Below, in pieces: positions 42,905-51,985 of a DNA stretch of 64,000 nucleotides. A model generated the notes under the pieces. It saw only the letters and a list, made by a program, of their open reading frames with translations, was not told where the DNA came from and made no database searches. The translations under genes were made by a program, and so were the position numbers. Each line of letters begins with the position of its first letter. Positions within the stretch are counted from its first letter, which is position 1. This stretch comes from an uncultured Bacteroidales bacterium. Its GTDB lineage: Bacteria; Bacteroidota; Bacteroidia; Bacteroidales; P3. The stretch is taken from positions 1 to 64,000 of the forward strand of contig ONJY01000005.1 of NCBI GenBank assembly GCA_900318275.1, written 5' to 3'.

Positions 42905-43495
42905 ATGTTAGTAGGATACGAGGCTAATAATGTACTGCGCAACAGTCACGAGATAGGTGAATTCGGCCGAAATCTGATTGAGCGTCTTGCCACGGGGCGT
43001 ATCAACAGCTACCGTGCACTGCTTTTTGCTTCACGCATCAAGAAGGACTACCGTTCATATTTCAGCAGTTTCTCCAATGTCGGCACATTCGTGCCCTTCG
43101 GTTTGTCGCGCCTCATGCCGTCGCTGTGGCTACGTTATAGGCTCAACCCATGGCTGAAGCTTGAGAAAGTTAAGATATTCCATGGCCTCAACGAGGAACT
43201 GCCATACCATATAGACCGTGACATCAAGACCGTTATCACCTGCTATGGAGCGAATGAGCACCACCGCACGTCGATTATGGACTCGCTGACATGGAAGAAG
43301 CGTATGGAGTATTCTTTCAGTGCCGCCGATGTTATTGTGGCTGTGAGCCAGAAGGTGAAGGACGACTTGGTGGCAATGGGTGTCACGGCCGAGAAGATAG
43401 TCATCATAGGAGGCAAGACCCCGTATGAACTCACTGACCGCATGGTGGAGCAGTATTTCGAGCTCTACCAGACACTGGCAGGAATGAGACGCTGA
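42905..43495 (+). CDS. Glycosyltransferase N-terminal half-domain protein
   Basis: 196 residues. It opens MLVGYEANNVLRNSHEIGEFGRNLI and continues FHGLNEELPYHI, VITCYGANEH and ADVIVAVSQKVKDDLVAMGV, aligning with the N-terminal domain of the GT4 enzyme at 45366 (VIGYDAK, YHGLSHELPLFL, VVTMHDLI, ADIVLAISEQTKRDLI). The nucleotide-sugar-binding C-terminal domain with the E-x7-E region is missing. The protein stops cleanly one base from the convergent neighbour gene. Either a truncated remnant or a non-catalytic partner domain. Confidence 0.65.
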   Translation: MLVGYEANNVLRNSHEIGEFGRNLIERLATGRINSYRALLFASRIKKDYRSYFSSFSNVGTFVPFGLSRLMPSLWLRYRLNPWLKLEKVKIFHGLNEELPYHIDRDIKTVITCYGANEHHRTSIMDSLTWKKRMEYSFSAADVIVAVSQKVKDDLVAMGVTAEKIVIIGGKTPYELTDRMVEQYFELYQTLAGMRR

Positions 43496-44536
43496 TTATT
43501 TAGTTGTATAGATAGACCAATACTGCCGCATGTGGCTCTCGTAGCTGTATGCGGCAGCATATTTTTGCTCCGCGCCAGCCGCTGCTGCATCGAAGGCGGC
43601 AAGACCTTGTCTGACCACGCCAGCCATGTTTTCTGGCTCGAAGTCCGTGAAGTAGAAGGCGTGGGTGGAGCCTATCTCAGGCAGGCTGGTACGGTTGGAG
43701 CAGAACACTGGTTTTCCCCACTGCATGGCTTCTATTACCGGCAAGCCGAAACCCTCGGACAGCGAGGGGAACAACAGGGCTGTGCAATGGGCGTAGAGCC
43801 ATCGTCGCTGCTCGTCGCTGACGGTGCCGACAATGCTCACGTTGGGGTGCTGTGGCAACTGTTCGCGTAGCTGCTGCGCATAAGCGTCGCTGTCGTCACC
43901 GGCTATGATGAGGCGGTATTCGGGCAGCAGGTCCATCATCGGTAACAGAGCGTGCAGGTTCTTCTTAGCCTTGAGCACACCGATGCTGAGCATGAATGGC
44001 CTGCCGTCCAAGGCTTGCTCAACAGGCTCCTGCTGCCCCTCTGTCAGAGTGGCCACGCCGTTATAGATGACATGCTGTGGCTTGCCGCCGATGTTTATAT
44101 ATTGGGCTGTATCTTTCTGCGCAAAGCGTGAGATGAAGCACAGCTCGTCGGCACTGTCGCATTCGCGTTGCAGACGCCGTATGTACTTCTGTCGCTTGGC
44201 ACCCTGCTTCTCGTAGATGAAATTAACGTCGTGTATGGTGAGTATGCGGCGCGTAGAATGGCTGCATGGCCTGAACGGCGACATCTGATGTATGGAGTGC
44301 CACAAGTCATAGTGTGGCATAAGGCATGGCAGCAAGCGGTATATGTCGCGGGCTTCAAGGTAACGCACCTTCTTGCCGAAAGCGCCGACAAAAGCCTTTG
44401 GCACCAGCAGCGTGACCTCACAGCCACCGACTATTGTCTCTGGGTGCGTGGCATACCACTTCCCATAGCCCATGGCTATCTGGCCCAGTCCGCACCAAGG
44501 GTGCCGTAATATGCTGAGGTCAATGAGTATTTTCAC
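43496..44536 (-). CDS. Family 4 glycosyltransferase
   Basis: 346 residues, GT-B fold. N-terminal ILIDLSILRHPWCGLGQIAMGY; TIHDVNF near 120; C-terminal FMLSIGVLKAKKNLHALLP; and the donor-site FPSLSEGFGLPVIEAMQWG near 260, containing the E-x7-E pair. It probably acts at the cytoplasmic face on a lipid-linked glycan such as LPS core or O-unit. It overlaps the upstream GT2 gene by 17 bases, so they form an operon. Confidence 0.88.
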   Translation of the reverse strand: MKILIDLSILRHPWCGLGQIAMGYGKWYATHPETIVGGCEVTLLVPKAFVGAFGKKVRYLEARDIYRLLPCLMPHYDLWHSIHQMSPFRPCSHSTRRILTIHDVNFIYEKQGAKRQKYIRRLQRECDSADELCFISRFAQKDTAQYINIGGKPQHVIYNGVATLTEGQQEPVEQALDGRPFMLSIGVLKAKKNLHALLPMMDLLPEYRLIIAGDDSDAYAQQLREQLPQHPNVSIVGTVSDEQRRWLYAHCTALLFPSLSEGFGLPVIEAMQWGKPVFCSNRTSLPEIGSTHAFYFTDFEPENMAGVVRQGLAAFDAAAAGAEQKYAAAYSYESHMRQYWSIYTTK

Positions 44537-45278
44537 TTAATTCCCTTAGTTTAGCATATTTTATCAGCGTGTAGAACGCCGACATCTTGCATACCACATA
44601 GCCTGTGCGGCCATCCAGGAAGCCCAGTCGGAAGATGTAGTTGCGCAGGAATGTCCACGCCACCTTCATGCCGATTCCACCGTGGTAACGCCGTCCTTGT
44701 CCGTAGGCTTTTTCGCCAGCCATGGTAGCGTATTTCACTGTGCGGCGCGCATGCTCGTCAACGCTATAGTATGAGTAGTGCCACATGTCGCCTTCAACTA
44801 CGGTATGCTTGACCTCCTTGGAGTACCGTAGTTCCTCATGCACGAGGCCGTCCCACGTGGCGACACCGACATGCCAAAGTCTCACGCACCTGTCCGGGTA
44901 CCAACCGCTGTGGTGAATCCAGCGGCCGCAGTAGTTGGCCAGACGGTTGAACGAGTACGCGGTATCTTCGTCGAAGCCTTCCTCCTTCATGTGTTGCAGA
45001 CGTGTGCGCAGTTCGGGCGACAGAGCCTCGTCGGCGTCTATGCTCAGCAGCCACGGATGTGAGGCTAGGCTGTTGGCATAGTTCTTCTGTCCCGAATAGC
45101 CAGCCCAGTTGTGATGCTCGAAACGCACGTCCGCGGTGCGGCATATCTCCTCCGTCTTGTCGGTGGAGCCGCTGTCTACCACCACCACCTCGTCGGCCAC
45201 TCCGCGCAACGACTCAAGGCAACGTCCTATGTTGCGTTCCTCGTCCTGTGTGATGATTACCGCTGTTATCTTGTCCAT
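44520..45278 (-). CDS. Family 2 glycosyltransferase (LPS core-type)
   Basis: 252 residues from the start at 45278 (MDKITAVIIT). GT-A fold with VVVDSGSTDKTEEI at 33-46 and LLSIDADEAL (DAD metal site) near 80. The WIHHSGWYPDRCVRLW and GLVHEEL segments match the WaaE/KdtX-type LPS core glucosyl/heptosyl transferase group. A basic, hydrophobic C-terminus may bind the membrane. First gene of a two-gene operon; the promoter is TACCTTTG, complement at 45300-45307. Confidence 0.85.
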   Translation of the reverse strand: MDKITAVIITQDEERNIGRCLESLRGVADEVVVVDSGSTDKTEEICRTADVRFEHHNWAGYSGQKNYANSLASHPWLLSIDADEALSPELRTRLQHMKEEGFDEDTAYSFNRLANYCGRWIHHSGWYPDRCVRLWHVGVATWDGLVHEELRYSKEVKHTVVEGDMWHYSYYSVDEHARRTVKYATMAGEKAYGQGRRYHGGIGMKVAWTFLRNYIFRLGFLDGRTGYVVCKMSAFYTLIKYAKLRELSENTH

Positions 45279-45299
45279 GTCCAGTAGTCTTTCGGGGTG

Positions 45300-45347
45300 C
45301 AAAGGTACACATTTTTTTCCATTATTGCGGAAAAAGTTGTATTTTTG
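45300..45347. promoter_or_regulatory. Divergent promoters of the glycosyltransferase genes
   Basis: Minus-strand TACCTTTG (complement 45300-45307) faces the GT2/GT4 operon. Plus-strand TATTTTTG (45340-45347), preceded by GCGGAAAAAGTTG, faces the GT4 gene whose ATG is 19 bases on. Confidence 0.6.
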
Positions 45348-45365
45348 CATCCTGAAATGTCTGAT

Positions 45366-46487
45366 ATGGTCATAGGATACGATGCCAAACGTGCCTTCTG
45401 CAACCGCACAGGATTAGGCAACTACAGCCGCGGCGTCATCGCCGGAGTGTTGCGTGCCGCGCGCGATAAAGGCACGCGAGCCATGCTCTACACTCCTCGT
45501 ACCGACCCCGCTTTCGCCAATTATTTCGACGATGTGCCGCAGGCCGAGGTGCGGATGCCGCAGGGTCTCTGGCGCTGCATGCCCAACCTCTGGCGCTCGC
45601 TGGCACCAGCCCAGCATGTCCACCTCGCCGACGTACAGCTCTACCACGGCCTCAGCCACGAGCTGCCGCTCTTCCTGCCAGCTGACGTGCGTAAGGTGGT
45701 CACCATGCATGACCTCATCGTGCACCGCTATCCGCATTATTTCTCCCTCTTCGACCGTATCGTGCACCGCATCAAGCAGCGTCACGCTTGCCGTGTGGCC
45801 GACATCGTGCTGGCCATCAGCGAACAGACCAAGCGCGACCTCATAGACCTCATGCATGTGCCCGAAGAGAAGATACGCGTCCTCTACCAGTCGTGCGAGC
45901 CGCAGTTCTGGCAGCCCGTCAACGACGCCCAGGTGGACGCCGTGCGAGAGAAGTATGGTCTGCCTAGGCGCTACATCGTCAGCATAGGCACTGTGGAAGA
46001 GCGCAAGAACCAGTTCTGCGCCATCGAAGCCATGAAGCATTTGCCCGACGACGTGGCTCTCATCATCGTCGGCCGTCCCCGCGGAGCCTATGGTCGCCGC
46101 GTCGCTGTTGCCGCCGACGGCCGCCGTGTGCGTCTGCTCAGCGGTGTCGCTTTTGCCGACTTCCCTGCACTCTACGCGGGTGCTGTGGCGTCGGTCTACA
46201 TGTCGCGCTTTGAGGGCTTCGGCATACCTGTGCTCGAGAGCCTCTGCTGTGACTGCCCGGTGGTGACGTCCAACGTATCCTCCATGCCCGAGGCCGGTGG
46301 CGATGCCGCCCTCTATGCCACCCCAGACGACCACGCCGTCGTGGCCGCACACCTGCTGCACCTGCTCGACGACGATGCTTTCCGTCAGGAGTGCATAAAG
46401 AAGGGGAGAACCTGGCGCATCAGATTCTCCCCCGAAGTCCTTGCCCAGCAGATGCTGGAGCTCTACAAAGAGTTACTTCACAATTAA
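45366..46487 (+). CDS. Family 4 glycosyltransferase
   Basis: 373 residues from the start at 45366 (MVIGYDAKR), chosen because the paralogue at 42905 begins the same way; MSD at 45357 is an alternative. GT-B fold with YHGLSHELPLFL, VVTMHDLIVHRYP near 110, YIVSIGTVEERKNQFCAIEAM near 200 and the donor-site MSRFEGFGIPVLESLCC near 280. Probably adds mannose- or glucose-type sugars to a surface glycan. Its 3' end overlaps the convergent deiminase-like gene by 15 bases. Confidence 0.88.
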   Translation: MVIGYDAKRAFCNRTGLGNYSRGVIAGVLRAARDKGTRAMLYTPRTDPAFANYFDDVPQAEVRMPQGLWRCMPNLWRSLAPAQHVHLADVQLYHGLSHELPLFLPADVRKVVTMHDLIVHRYPHYFSLFDRIVHRIKQRHACRVADIVLAISEQTKRDLIDLMHVPEEKIRVLYQSCEPQFWQPVNDAQVDAVREKYGLPRRYIVSIGTVEERKNQFCAIEAMKHLPDDVALIIVGRPRGAYGRRVAVAADGRRVRLLSGVAFADFPALYAGAVASVYMSRFEGFGIPVLESLCCDCPVVTSNVSSMPEAGGDAALYATPDDHAVVAAHLLHLLDDDAFRQECIKKGRTWRIRFSPEVLAQQMLELYKELLHN

Positions 46488-48656
46488 CTTGCGTGCCACG
46501 CGCTCGCTGCCGTTGGTGAACACCACGGTGTACTGGCCGCTGGCCATACGGGCAGCGTTGATGCTGTACACTATCGTGCCCTGAGCCTGCAGGCTGCTGC
46601 GGTGCACCTCGCGGCCGCTGAGGTCGTAGATGCTCACGCTGTAGTTCTTGCCGCCCGGCAAGTCGATGACCATGTCGGCCTTTTCGGTGGCGGGGTTGGG
46701 GAAGAACTGCCCGAAATTCTCCTCGGCATTGTCGGCGTTGGCTATGCCAAGAGTGCCATAGGAGTAGATGAAGTAGGCACCATTGCCGGCAGTGAAGGGT
46801 TTGGTGATGGTTTTGCCGCCGTTGCTTGAGGCTGTGATGTAGTATTCCACCATGGCGTTGGCGTCATATGGTATCTCTGCGCTGTACGTGCTGTCGGCAC
46901 CGGCGGTCATGGTCACCGTCTGCCATTCGCCGCCGTTGAAACGATACTTCACCTGGGCCTGTGCTATGCCTGTGTTGTTGGTGATGTATGCGCTGATGGC
47001 GGTAGGCATGGCGCTTGTGGTCAGCAGGCTGCCAACCGTAGGGCTGTGCAGTATGCGTATGGGGCTCTCGGCGGGTATCTGCTTGGTAATGCAGTGTATG
47101 GCTCCACCGTAGCCGTCGAAGCTGCGTATGTCGATGGGGTAGATGGTATAGCCGGGGTAGGCGGCACGCAGGCTGTCCATGTATGCAAGGTCCCAAGCAG
47201 CTGTTGGCTGCCAGTTCACCACTTCCGAGAAGCAGGGCTGCACGATGATGTTGTTGATGAGTGTGTGGTTGCTGTAGCTGCGGGTGTAGCCCATTGTCGA
47301 CGATGTGCCGTTGTATTCTTCCTGGCTGACGAAGTAACTGCCGTCGTCCTTGCGCGGGAAGGGAATATAGGCTGCGGTGTAGTTGACGTTGGCGAAACTC
47401 TGCCAGCTCGTCAGGCTGTCGATGTTGCGTGCTGCCACACCGTAGTCGTACCAGCTGCTGTAGTTCGTCGGGAACTTGGAGAAGACGAACTGGTTCTCGT
47501 CAATCATGTCGGCATAGAGGTCGATGTGGCCAGTGCCGCCGTCGTAGCGGAAGCGTGGCAGGATGCTCGTGCTGCCAATCATGCGGTTCATGGAGTCGAG
47601 CACGGCGGCATGCGACAGCGGGGTCTTGTAGCGGTAGCCTATGGGGTTGTTGACGTCGCCGGTAAAGTAGACCTGTCCAACGGTGTCGGCGTTCTCGTCA
47701 TAGGTGGCGTCGCTTGTGAAGAGCCTGCCCACGCCGTCCACCAGGCAGTTGCCGCCTTCCCACTTGATGCCCGTTGTGTAGTTCGGTATGCCCATCTGGC
47801 TGCTGATGGAGTCGGGCAACAGGTCGTCGCAGGCGCGTCCGTTGTACTCGAAGTTCAGCATGGCTATGCTGTCCTGCGGGCCATAGTAGAAGCAGATGGG
47901 GCCGCAGTCGCGGTACCAGAAGGCGTTGGTGTAGTTCTCGATGAAACGGTAGTTGGTCAGCGGCTTGCCCTCGGCGGTCATCACGTCTTTGATGAGCGTG
48001 GAGTCAGACAGGCTCGGCACTGTGATCCAAACCTGCGCGCCATGCTGTATGGCGTCGATGAGGTTGACGAACACGTTGCGGAAGTCCCACAGACCCTGGT
48101 AGTATTCCAAATAGCTTTGGTATGTGGCGGCATAACTCGGGTAGTTTGTGATAACCCAGTTTATGTAGTCAATCATGCCTTCATAGTCCACCGTGTCGGG
48201 CACACCCACCACGGGGCCCCAGCCAATGTAGGCCCAGCGGTTGGTGCTGTTGTTCCACTGGTATTGTGCGCCGTATCCGGGTATGTATATGTCGGCTTGG
48301 TAGTCTTCGTCGCCGACGTGGCCTGCGGGGTAGTAGGTGTAGGGCCAGGTGACGACGATGGCCTGCACCTCTTCCCATTCGCCCGGGAACCAGCGGTCGG
48401 CAGGCATCTGCGACGCCCACACGGTGTCGCCTGCCGCCTTGGTGCTCTTCACTGCGGACATCTGCAGGGTTGCGGTGCCATCGTGCATGAACTTGGCGGC
48501 GTCTGGTTTCGGAGCCTGGCGCTGGCGCTGATGCTTCTGCATCTCGGCGCGCGAGGTCAGTTTCTGCAGGCGGTCGGTGCTGAATTTGCTGTCATTCTGA
48601 GCCATGGCGGCCATGCTCATCAGAGCTGCCATAGCTATAGTCAATACCTTTTTCAT
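46473..48656 (-). CDS. T9SS-exported peptidylarginine/agmatine deiminase-like protein
   Basis: 727 residues with signal peptide MKKVLTIAMAALMSMAAMAQ. The guanidino-group-modifying fold spans about 85-530: Asp250 (FWYRDCGP), a KWEGGNCL segment at 299, His377 and Asp379 (GTGHIDLYAD) and the nucleophile Cys522 (GGAIHCITKQ), which match the Asp/His/Asp/Cys set of Porphyromonas PPAD and agmatine deiminases. A beta-sandwich module (about 530-635) and a type A T9SS sorting domain (FFPNPATEKADMVI, GREVHRSS, ending VARKLIVK) follow. It would convert arginine-like substrates to citrulline-like products at the cell surface. Peptide or agmatine as substrate is open. It lies 15 bases after kce. Confidence 0.82.
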   Translation of the reverse strand: MKKVLTIAMAALMSMAAMAQNDSKFSTDRLQKLTSRAEMQKHQRQRQAPKPDAAKFMHDGTATLQMSAVKSTKAAGDTVWASQMPADRWFPGEWEEVQAIVVTWPYTYYPAGHVGDEDYQADIYIPGYGAQYQWNNSTNRWAYIGWGPVVGVPDTVDYEGMIDYINWVITNYPSYAATYQSYLEYYQGLWDFRNVFVNLIDAIQHGAQVWITVPSLSDSTLIKDVMTAEGKPLTNYRFIENYTNAFWYRDCGPICFYYGPQDSIAMLNFEYNGRACDDLLPDSISSQMGIPNYTTGIKWEGGNCLVDGVGRLFTSDATYDENADTVGQVYFTGDVNNPIGYRYKTPLSHAAVLDSMNRMIGSTSILPRFRYDGGTGHIDLYADMIDENQFVFSKFPTNYSSWYDYGVAARNIDSLTSWQSFANVNYTAAYIPFPRKDDGSYFVSQEEYNGTSSTMGYTRSYSNHTLINNIIVQPCFSEVVNWQPTAAWDLAYMDSLRAAYPGYTIYPIDIRSFDGYGGAIHCITKQIPAESPIRILHSPTVGSLLTTSAMPTAISAYITNNTGIAQAQVKYRFNGGEWQTVTMTAGADSTYSAEIPYDANAMVEYYITASSNGGKTITKPFTAGNGAYFIYSYGTLGIANADNAEENFGQFFPNPATEKADMVIDLPGGKNYSVSIYDLSGREVHRSSLQAQGTIVYSINAARMASGQYTVVFTNGSERVARKLIVK

Positions 48657-48671
48657 TCTGTGTCGGTGCTT

Positions 48672-49502
48672 TTATCTTTTCTTGAGGCTGAGGATTTCAC
48701 GGGCCTCGTCGCTGGTGGCCACCTGGCGGCCCAGCAGTTTGGCCATGCGGACCACCTTGTCCACCAACTCGCCGTTGCTCTTGGCCAGCACGCCGCGCTC
48801 CAGATACAGGTTGTCCTCGAAGCCCACGCGTACATTGCCGCCCATGACGATAGCGGGGGCTGCCAGCGTGAAGGCGTGGCGGCCGATGCCGGTGGCGGTC
48901 CAGGTGCTGCCGGCGGGAATCTTGTTCACCAGCCAGCACAGGTTGTCGACGGTGGCGGGGGTGCAGCCGGGAACGCCGAGTACGAAGTTGAACTGCATGG
49001 GGGCACCGGGTACCTCGCCTTTGCGGGCCATGGTGAGGATGGTGTCGAGGTGACCCATCTCGAAGCACTCGTACTCGGGTTTGATACCATTCTCGATCAT
49101 GCGTTTGCCGAAGGCGCGCATGGTGGGCATGGAGTTGTCGAAGATGTCGTCGCCGAAGTTGCAGGTGCCGCAGTCGAGGGTGGCCATCTCGGGCACTGGG
49201 GTGGTGTTGGTCGAGTCAAGACGCTCGTCGGGGGTCATGCCCACGGCGCCGCCGGTGCTCGGTATCAGTATCACGTTGGGGCAAGCCTTCAGGATGGCCT
49301 CGGTGCACTCCTGGAAGCGCACGTGGCTCTGGGTCGGCGTGCCGTCGTCCTCGCGCACGTGCAGGTGCACGATGGCGGCACCGGCGTCGACGGCGCTCTT
49401 TGCCTCGCGCACTATCTCCTCAACGGTGTAAGGCACATTGGGGTTCTGCTCTTTCGTTACTTCTGCGCCGCAGATGGCGGCGGTGATTATCAGTTTCTCC
49501 AT
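48672..49502 (-). CDS. kce: 3-keto-5-aminohexanoate cleavage enzyme
   Basis: 276 residues from the start at 49502 (MEKLIITAAICGAEV). BKACE/DUF849-type TIM barrel with zinc ligands His46 and His48 (VHLHVRED). TPAxPxGAEV-type start, STGGAVGMTPDER near 80 and ECFEMGHLDTI near 145 are family hallmarks. It condenses 3-keto-5-aminohexanoate with acetyl-CoA to give 3-aminobutyryl-CoA and acetoacetate in lysine fermentation. The kamDE genes of the same pathway lie 12 kb away; here the only co-transcribed gene appears to be the deiminase-like gene. Confidence 0.88.
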   Translation of the reverse strand: MEKLIITAAICGAEVTKEQNPNVPYTVEEIVREAKSAVDAGAAIVHLHVREDDGTPTQSHVRFQECTEAILKACPNVILIPSTGGAVGMTPDERLDSTNTTPVPEMATLDCGTCNFGDDIFDNSMPTMRAFGKRMIENGIKPEYECFEMGHLDTILTMARKGEVPGAPMQFNFVLGVPGCTPATVDNLCWLVNKIPAGSTWTATGIGRHAFTLAAPAIVMGGNVRVGFEDNLYLERGVLAKSNGELVDKVVRMAKLLGRQVATSDEAREILSLKKR

Positions 49503-49552
49503 GTTGTTTGTTTTTTGATTGTTACTTATTCCAAGTATGGTTTCCAAAACTG

Positions 49553-49585
49553 CAAAGATACAAAATAAATCTTATTCGCGACAAA
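49553..49585 (-). promoter_or_regulatory. Promoter of kce
   Basis: Minus-strand TATCTTTG (complement 49553-49560) with TTTG (complement 49582-49585) and a 21-base spacer. Confidence 0.6.
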
Positions 49586-49620
49586 AAATCTTTTGTCCGG
49601 AGGCGCAATCGGTATGGTGC

Positions 49621-49725
49621 CCCTACGGACCCGGTACGGCATTTCTTCAGTATAGCACAGAAGAACTACTGAAGGACGATGGTCGAACGGCCGTACCAAC
49701 TCCCTGTCGGAGAGGTGGGGAAGAG
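49621..49725. repeat. Palindromic element, copy E
   Basis: GGTACGGC (49633-49640) and GCCGTACC (49690-49697) enclose ATTTCTTCAGTA (49641-49652) and TACTGAAGGACGATGGTCGAA. These are the core words ACTGAAGAAAT and GGTCGAA of the copies at 36755 and 22272. It fills the gap between kce and the unknown exported protein gene. Confidence 0.6.
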
Positions 49726-49753
49726 GGGTTGACGCCCCCTTTTTTTGAGCTTT

Positions 49754-49786
49754 TTTGCTCTATATTGTTTTTTTTGTGTACATTTG
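49754..49786 (+). promoter_or_regulatory. Promoter of the exported protein / panB unit
   Basis: TTTG at 49754-49757 and TACATTTG at 49779-49786 with a 21-base spacer; the start follows at 49811. Confidence 0.6.
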
Positions 49787-49810
49787 CATCTTAATTATCA
49801 AGGCATTGAT

Positions 49811-51100
49811 ATGTCTGTAGGTATGGTTAAGTTGTTGAGATGTAGGGTTGTGGCGCTTGTTGTGGTGCTTGTGGCTCTGTTTGCAGCACCTTGTGCGGTG
49901 GCGCAGACGGGGCTCTATGTGCCTGCCAAGGGGCCTGTGCGCAACATGCAGAAGGCGTTGCACAACCCCGAGGTGTTCTACCTGCTGCTGTGCTATGAGG
50001 GCAGCGCGCCGACCTACAGCGTGGGTGACCTCGACCTGCTTGACTCGGCCTACCGCATTGCTTTCGACATCGACAACCCGATGTACTACACCATGGCCGT
50101 CGAGGCTTACGGCGACGGCAACGAGGCTCTCGGCAAGGAGCGCGTCGACGGCGTGTACCGCTACTTCGCCATGCGTGGCGGGCAGCTGTTCCCTGTGCGT
50201 GTGGCTCACAACAATATCCATTGCTCGTGCAAGGGCGACACCGTGGAGACGCTGCGCTTCGAGGTGCCGGTGACGACGGCTGTGTACAACGCCGCCGAGC
50301 TACCGGAGAGCCGCCGCCTGCTCAACAAGAGCATAGTGCTGCAGAACTGCGTGCTCGTCACCTTCCGCAACGACCCTGATGAGTGTGTGGGCTCGGCCCG
50401 CGGCTGCTATGTGCCCGCCGAGGACAGCATCGTACGCGGCTACTACGCCTCGCTGTCGCTGGCCAAAGGGTCGGTGCGCGCCGTGGACAACACCAAGGAC
50501 ACCTGCCCATCGGGGCTTGAGATAGTCGTCGAGGATCATCTCGACTACCGCAAAGTGGTTGAGCAATACAGCCTTGTGCCTCACCGCAAACAGATTATAG
50601 TGCAGGCCGGTTATATTGTCGTCAAGAGCAACTGGGCGCAGGCGATGGACAGTTGCACGCAGCCGCAGAAGGACAGCATCTTTGTGCGCATACCCGCCAC
50701 ACCGGAGCAGGTGGCTGCCAAGCTCAAGTTCTTCGCCAAGGTGAAGGGTTCGCGCGGGGTGGAATACAAGCAGCTGCCCACACGCAAGCTCTCCGGACGG
50801 GCGGAGCTGACGCTGCAGGCACCAATAAATGTGACGCAGTTTGACACCATCTATGTAGGCAAACGCATACAGGAGGGTGAGCTGGGCAAGTACTTCTACA
50901 GCGTTGACGGCCCCACCGAGGCCGCCGCTTTCAAGGTCGGCGACCGCTACTGGGTGGCCTACCGGGTGGTCAAGGGTGGCCAGTATGAGCTGAAGAAACC
51001 CCTCATGCAGATGTTCCGCATAGTGCCCGAGCAAGAGGAGGAAGAGCTGCCGGATGCTTTCAATGACAAGAAAATCAATCCTGAAGAGATAATTGACTAA
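49811..51100 (+). CDS. Exported protein of unknown function (DUF4831-like)
   Basis: 429 residues from the start at 49811 ([11 protein letters not shown]), chosen because it begins a signal peptide ending AVAQ and lies 24 bases after the promoter box; an upstream ATG at 49745 precedes that box. The mature protein begins [23 protein letters not shown], with strand-rich sequence, several cysteines ([16 protein letters not shown]) and an acidic tail ([15 protein letters not shown]). The layout recalls DUF4831-type Bacteroidales proteins, without certainty. Only 4 bases separate it from panB. Confidence 0.7.
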   Translation: MSVGMVKLLRCRVVALVVVLVALFAAPCAVAQTGLYVPAKGPVRNMQKALHNPEVFYLLLCYEGSAPTYSVGDLDLLDSAYRIAFDIDNPMYYTMAVEAYGDGNEALGKERVDGVYRYFAMRGGQLFPVRVAHNNIHCSCKGDTVETLRFEVPVTTAVYNAAELPESRRLLNKSIVLQNCVLVTFRNDPDECVGSARGCYVPAEDSIVRGYYASLSLAKGSVRAVDNTKDTCPSGLEIVVEDHLDYRKVVEQYSLVPHRKQIIVQAGYIVVKSNWAQAMDSCTQPQKDSIFVRIPATPEQVAAKLKFFAKVKGSRGVEYKQLPTRKLSGRAELTLQAPINVTQFDTIYVGKRIQEGELGKYFYSVDGPTEAAAFKVGDRYWVAYRVVKGGQYELKKPLMQMFRIVPEQEEEELPDAFNDKKINPEEIID

Positions 51101-51104
51101 TACA

Positions 51105-51923
51105 ATGGCTTATTTACAGACTGACGTGACCAAGGTCACTACGCGCGTATTGCAGAACATGAAACTGCATGGTGAGAAGATTGCCATGCTCACTGCCTAC
51201 GACTACTCCATGGCATCGCTGCTCGAAAGCACCAAGATAGACGTGGTGCTGGTGGGCGACAGCGCCGCCAACGTCATGGAAGGCCATAAAACGACCCTCC
51301 CCATCACACTCGACGAGATGATCGTCTACGCCACCAGCGTGGTGCGTGCCATCAAGCGCGCCCTTGTGGTGGTGGATATGCCTTTCGGCACCTACCAGGG
51401 CAACTCCAAGCAGGCATTGGCCAGCGCCATCCGCATCATGAAGGAGACCGGCGCCGACGCCATTAAGATGGAGGGTGGCGAGGAAATTCTGGAGAGCATA
51501 CAGCGCATCCTTTCGGCAGGTATCCCCGTGATGGGGCACCTCGGACTGACGCCGCAGAGCATCAACAAATTTGGCACGTACGCCGTGCGTGCCACAGAGC
51601 AGGAGGAGGCCGACCGCCTGAAGAAGGACGCCATGCTGCTGCAGGAAACGGGCTGCTTCGCCATAGTGCTTGAGAAGATTCCGGCCAAGCTCGCCGGCGA
51701 GGTCTCGGCGGAGCTGAAGATACCCACTATCGGTATCGGCGCTGGCCAGCACACCGACGGACAGGTGCTCGTGCTGCAGGACATGCTGGGCATCACACGC
51801 CAGTTCCAGCCGCGCTACCTGCGCACCTACGGCAACATCGGCGAGGATATCGCCAACGCCATACGCCACTACATACAGGATGTGAAGAGCGGCGATTTCC
51901 CCAACGAGAAGGAACAGTACTGA
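51105..51923 (+). CDS. panB: Ketopantoate hydroxymethyltransferase
   Basis: 272 residues from ATG 51105. TIM-barrel enzyme adding a hydroxymethyl group from methylene-tetrahydrofolate to 2-ketoisovalerate, the first committed step of pantothenate synthesis. Visible signatures: [28 protein letters not shown] with metal-ligand Asp, [30 protein letters not shown], and the catalytic Glu in [17 protein letters not shown] closes the barrel. Usual length. It probably depends on the upstream promoter at 49754. Confidence 0.96.
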   Translation: MAYLQTDVTKVTTRVLQNMKLHGEKIAMLTAYDYSMASLLESTKIDVVLVGDSAANVMEGHKTTLPITLDEMIVYATSVVRAIKRALVVVDMPFGTYQGNSKQALASAIRIMKETGADAIKMEGGEEILESIQRILSAGIPVMGHLGLTPQSINKFGTYAVRATEQEEADRLKKDAMLLQETGCFAIVLEKIPAKLAGEVSAELKIPTIGIGAGQHTDGQVLVLQDMLGITRQFQPRYLRTYGNIGEDIANAIRHYIQDVKSGDFPNEKEQY

Positions 51924-51944
51924 GCAGGGACGACGATAAAAAAA

Positions 51945-51980
51945 AAGAAGCGGTGCCGGTGTGGCATCGCTTCTTTTTGT
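51945..51980. terminator. Terminator after panB
   Basis: AAGAAGCGGTGCC (51945-51957) pairs with GGCATCGCTTCTT (51963-51975), one G-U pair, followed by TTTGT. A-tract upstream makes it usable from both sides. Confidence 0.85.
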
Positions 51981-51985
51981 CTGTC

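Noticed and set aside
47046..49568. 840-codon plus-strand frame across the deiminase-like and kce genes
   Set aside because: It spans two well-supported genes on the other strand and shows only low-complexity Val/His/Ala-rich sequence.
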